This document shows positions 60,591-64,000 of a stretch of 64,000 bases of DNA, one piece after another (the stretch's first letter is position 1; every line of letters starts with the position of its first letter). Position numbers and translations under genes: made by a program. The DNA is taken from assembly GCF_014529535.1 (NCBI RefSeq), contig NW_023503616.1, forward strand, positions 3,720,001-3,784,000, in the 5' to 3' direction. The notes under the pieces were generated by a model, which was not told the origin of the DNA, made no database searches, and saw nothing but the letters and a program-made list of their open reading frames with translations. The stretch comes from Bradysia coprophila. Its lineage: Eukaryota > Arthropoda > Insecta > Diptera > Sciaridae.

Positions 60591-63569
60591 GAGGATACAT
60601 ACACAAAGCTCAGGACGATCACAAATACTATAATGCCTGCCTATGAAATCTAATCTAAGAGCTGAAATGCCTAAGAAATCAAAGTCTAGATCTTAAATGC
60701 TTAAAATAAAATTCTGATTGCTGAAATACCTACAATCTCAAAGTTCAGATCAAAACCAATTCCAAGCAAACCATTCGTCCACTTCTCGAAATGAAATCAC
60801 AGGAAGTAATTTTTTGTACGTGATTAACAACAAATTAAATCAAGGTAATCTCTGATTTACTGGAAGTGATCCCCTTGGTCAATCATCTGTTATACTTACG
60901 ACAGCGACGAAATTGTAGTAAAAGACTCAATTATGTCGGTGATCTTCTAGGTAGTCTGCGAAAAATTGCCTACTTACAATCGCGTGTTTCAGGCTCCAAT
61001 AACTCCATCCCAGATGAAAATTGGATCTTCATCTTGTCGCAATGATCATCCTCCCTCCTATATTCTACTGTCTGAAGTCATTCAGTGGCTTCAAACTTTT
61101 TTTCTTCTTACGTTTCATAATCCCGTACGATTATTGATTCAATTTATGACTTTCATTAATAAATTGCAATAAATTTCCGCTTGTGAGTATGTGTGGCTCT
61201 TCCATAATTTTTGATGGACAGTATCACAAAATCCATGTACCGTGAACCAAGAACCTTTCAAATTATATACGAAAATAATGATGTAAGCTTTGGGTTTCCC
61301 AATCAATACTTCACTATATAATGTGAATTTCACTGTAACAACAATAACACCATATCTACCATCAAAGACAACGTCCATAACGGCATGGTTGAATAAAACT
61401 ATTTCGACTACAACGTATACAGATTTTCGTTTTATTCGCATTATATGCTTGCTTGAATGATTAAAAAGTAGTCGCTTATTGAACGTGCGATGAGTTGCAC
61501 ACTGATTGTGTCTTGTTTCCTTTTCAATATACCTGTATAGAGTTGTGTGTTCTTATTGAATTTCTCCGAAATCGTGAATGTGGATATACTAAATTAAAAT
61601 TCTTTGCAATTCTACTTTCACACTTTTGTAAAATTTGTAAAATTTCGTCTTTGTAACCATTTTTGCTTATACTCATGTATTGTGAGTCTTATGCAAAACA
61701 ACAAAAATCGGCCAACAATATCAATAGCCGTATATAACGAAATAGCTTTTGTGCATTTAAAATTGGTGTCCATAATAATAATAGTGCGCTTTCCAAGAGT
61801 GTTATCACTTTAATATATTGGTTTTAATAAACTTATACGCTTATCATATTATCAATTTGATCTGAAGTTGTGTTTACGATAAGAATCTTATATACTGCGT
61901 GGAACGGACGGAACACAAAACTGTACAGAGTTAAAGGTTAATTGATTTTTAAAGGTAAGCGGCAGCATTACAAGACACGATACAATTATTATTATTTTTT
62001 TAATTTTAATAATTGCTTAATATATAACTGTGTGACCTATTTTCATACTATACTTGTTTTTGAGACAATTTCATACTTCTTCGGTATATTATACCTCGGT
62101 TATGAACGGTTACATTGTGCACCTTTCAAATGAATTACTTCTTATAAAATACTAACATACGCTGTATATATCAGTTTATACCTGAATACTTGACCAGTTT
62201 TTTATTATAATCACACAACACCATAAAAAACTGGAAACGAATTCGATTTACAAATGTTGTAAAAAAAGAGTTGAGAAACAAATCCATTGATGCTGTGATA
62301 TTCCGATATGTATTATTGAGGTCCAAGATGCTTTCGATTTAATTGATGTAATACAACAAAATATCTAAGGTTGAAAACGCATTAAAACTTCACCCAAAAG
62401 TCATTTACTTTTTGGATGAGTGAAGACAATATAACAACAATGGTCCGTCATTATTTCCACCCACAATACTCTCTTATTTCACACACAACAACCTTTTAGA
62501 AGCTCGGCAAACGTATCGTGATATTATACAATTGTTGAAACAAATCTATTACTACATTAGTTTTAACTCACGTTATATAAGAGTATACCTCTCTACCTCA
62601 TCGCTAAATTTCACTTAATTTTCGATAACAAATGACTAACATCTTCTTAAAAAAAATTGTGAATGAATGTATAATTTTAACAAAATTGTATAGTTGAACG
62701 GGCTATCCAAAATTGGAAAAAAAATACTTATTCAATTACGCCAAAGTTTAATTTTAAGTCGGCATCCAGGTGGAACGGACCATCTTTTCGATAAAATTGA
62801 CACAAAAAAACACGAAACTTTTCAATTTGAATGTTGACTCGTATTAATCACATCGGGTAAATCAGAAACTAATTTGTATCTCGTGCTACATGATATGGCT
62901 AAGAGTGCTAATTAAAATATTAACGGTTAATTGATCTGCTAAAGCTATTTGTATACAAATAAATAATTTCACTGTTGGTGCTAAGACTAAGCTTGTTTGC
63001 ATTTTTACGTAATATTTTGAATAAATTACTGGTTAGTTCGAATCGTAAACGATCTAAATGTCTTATAACCTTTGGATTGTGTCGATAATGCCAAGTCTGT
63101 ATAATTGGAATATTGAATGAAAAAACGTATTTGTTGAGCACTTGCAATTTCTTCAATCTATTTATTTAATGTTAGCTATGTTATTTATACAAACTTAACA
63201 GAGAGAACCTCTTCAACAAATAATGTCTTTGGACGATAATTGAACAATGAGGCTTTTCCTCAAACAATTCTGGACTTATCAATTAGCTGTGCTGAAGTTG
63301 AAACATAAAATGTTCAAATAAATCAACAGAGTCACAAATTCATTTTAAGTCATTCAACTCGAGCGAGTTTCTAAATCATATTCAACATTTTTTTCAAGTG
63401 GAACTAGGATAAGTGAAGTAGGATAAGCCGATTAATTACAAGTATAAGAAGTGTCATAGAGATTGGGTGTTCAGATTTATTTTACAAGTTGAATTTTAAC
63501 AAATTTTTGAGTAGTTAGAGCATCAGATTATAGTAAGTTCTCTCACACGAGCTGTATTAATTGTGTACT

Positions 63570-63735
63570 TTTAACCTTTCACAGACGGCTAGCATATGTA
63601 TCACGACTATGATTTCGAATGTGTTATATCTGTTAGCTACTACAATCAACTATAAGAGAAATATTATTAGATCGTCACTTCTTTTTCTGTCATTGTTGTC
63701 GATAACAGATGACCAGCCGTTTTTGAAAGGTTTAA
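63570..63735. mobile_element. Copy of the recurrent MITE family just upstream of the kinase gene
   Basis: The left terminus TTAACCTTTCACAGACGGCT (about 63571) and the right terminus with CGATAACAGATGACCAGCCG and TTTTTGAAAGGTTTAA are imperfect inverses. This gives the clearest view of the family ends: AACCTTTCAnAnACGGCT outside, then the ATCTGTTATCGA core. It ends about 170 bp before the start codon of the downstream gene. Confidence 0.65.
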
Positions 63736-63903
63736 CAGAAACTTTGAATAATATGTTACCCTTATATTTGTACAATACACCAAAATTTAGACCACTTAAC
63801 GCCCACATAGTAATAAACGAAACAAAATTTCATATTCTTCAACAGTTCTTTCACCATTGAACATGAATACGATAGAATAGAGGAAACGACTAATATATAT
63901 ATA

Positions 63904-64000
63904 ATGGCGAGACCTCAATACATCGCTGCATTAGATGTGGGAACCACGACGATAAGATGCTTTATCTACAATGACAGTGTGATAACTATTGGCTCGGCCA
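63904..64000 (+). CDS. Gk5: Glycerol kinase 5-like FGGY-family kinase, 5' part only
   Basis: The first 32 codons of an open frame that runs off the window. The product starts MARPQYIAALDVGTTTIRCF; the LDVGTTTIR motif is the phosphate-1 ATP-binding loop of the FGGY sugar-kinase (actin-like ATPase) fold. In canonical glycerol kinases this loop reads DQGTTS; the DVG plus IRC variant with a following short FIYN segment is characteristic of the GK5 group. By family knowledge it would be a cytosolic carbohydrate kinase whose physiological substrate is not firmly settled. The ATG is preceded by TATATATATA at 63893-63902, which could be mistaken for a TATA box but lies too close to the ATG. Only the N-terminus is visible, so the class call rests on little sequence. 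Confidence 0.75.
   Translation, partial: MARPQYIAALDVGTTTIRCFIYNDSVITIGSA

Larger units (their letters stand above)
58800..63903. other. Intergenic region between VPS8 and the glycerol kinase 5-like gene
   Basis: The two genes are divergent and separated by 5.1 kb. No supported gene: ORFs at 59387, 60966, 61139, 61604, 61942 and 62920 are short, AT-driven and without domains, and the ORF at 63561 lies largely within a MITE. Inverted-repeat elements at 59983-60322, 60354-60590 and 63570-63735 are listed separately. The first few hundred bases should include the VPS8 promoter; no clear TATA was found. Confidence 0.6.

Noticed and set aside
63893..63902. TATATATATA as TATA box of the kinase gene
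   Set aside because: It ends one base before the ATG, leaving no room for a transcription start and leader, so it is more likely a simple TA repeat in the leader.

Overview
This is a eukaryotic, intron-rich, AT-rich window, almost certainly from an insect. It carries a prophenoloxidase, arthropod-style TATA plus initiator promoter elements, many short introns of about 60-120 bp with GT-AG ends, and many small inverted-repeat elements. A nematoceran fly (possibly a fungus gnat or relative) fits the composition and protein resemblances, but the genus cannot be fixed from sequence alone. Six protein-coding genes can be supported. For the five complete ones I joined exons at canonical splice sites, and in each case the intron phases agree and the total length is a multiple of three.

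Layout. 1-12057: gene-poor AT-rich DNA with decayed MITE copies. 12089-19211 (+): a 13-exon organic anion transporting polypeptide (827 aa) most like the ecdysone importer Oatp74D, with large repeat-bearing introns. 19212-25719: intergenic, with one relatively GC-rich probable mobile element (about 22.2-23.6 kb). 25720-31328 (+): an 8-exon transportin-1 gene (891 aa). 31329-41006: about 9.7 kb of very AT-rich DNA with large foldback structures and dispersed CGTCGCG motifs. 41007-44598 (+): a 7-exon LIM-domain protein (461 aa). 44599-47160: intergenic, with two foldback elements. 47161-54042 (+): an 18-exon C2H2 zinc-finger locus with two related finger arrays joined by an acidic linker. 49934-52149 (-): a complete 3-exon prophenoloxidase (692 aa) nested on the opposite strand in one intron of the zinc-finger gene. 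54359-58747 (-): a 7-exon VPS8 (1216 aa), convergent with the zinc-finger gene. 58748-63903: intergenic, rich in palindromic repeats. 63904-64000 (+): the first 32 codons of a glycerol-kinase-5-like FGGY kinase, cut by the window edge.

The genes are not an operon-like unit; they act in separate processes: steroid or anion uptake, nuclear import, cytoskeleton, transcription, melanisation immunity, endosomal tethering and sugar-kinase metabolism. The strongest second-look items are the duplicated zinc-finger locus with the nested prophenoloxidase, and a dense set of mobile inverted-repeat elements. These include a hAT-like MITE with an intact 8-bp target duplication in a LIM-gene intron, a TTAA-flanked hairpin nested in another foldback, and one recurrent MITE family with about ten copies in the window. 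I saw no CRISPR array, rRNA, tRNA or intact transposase gene.
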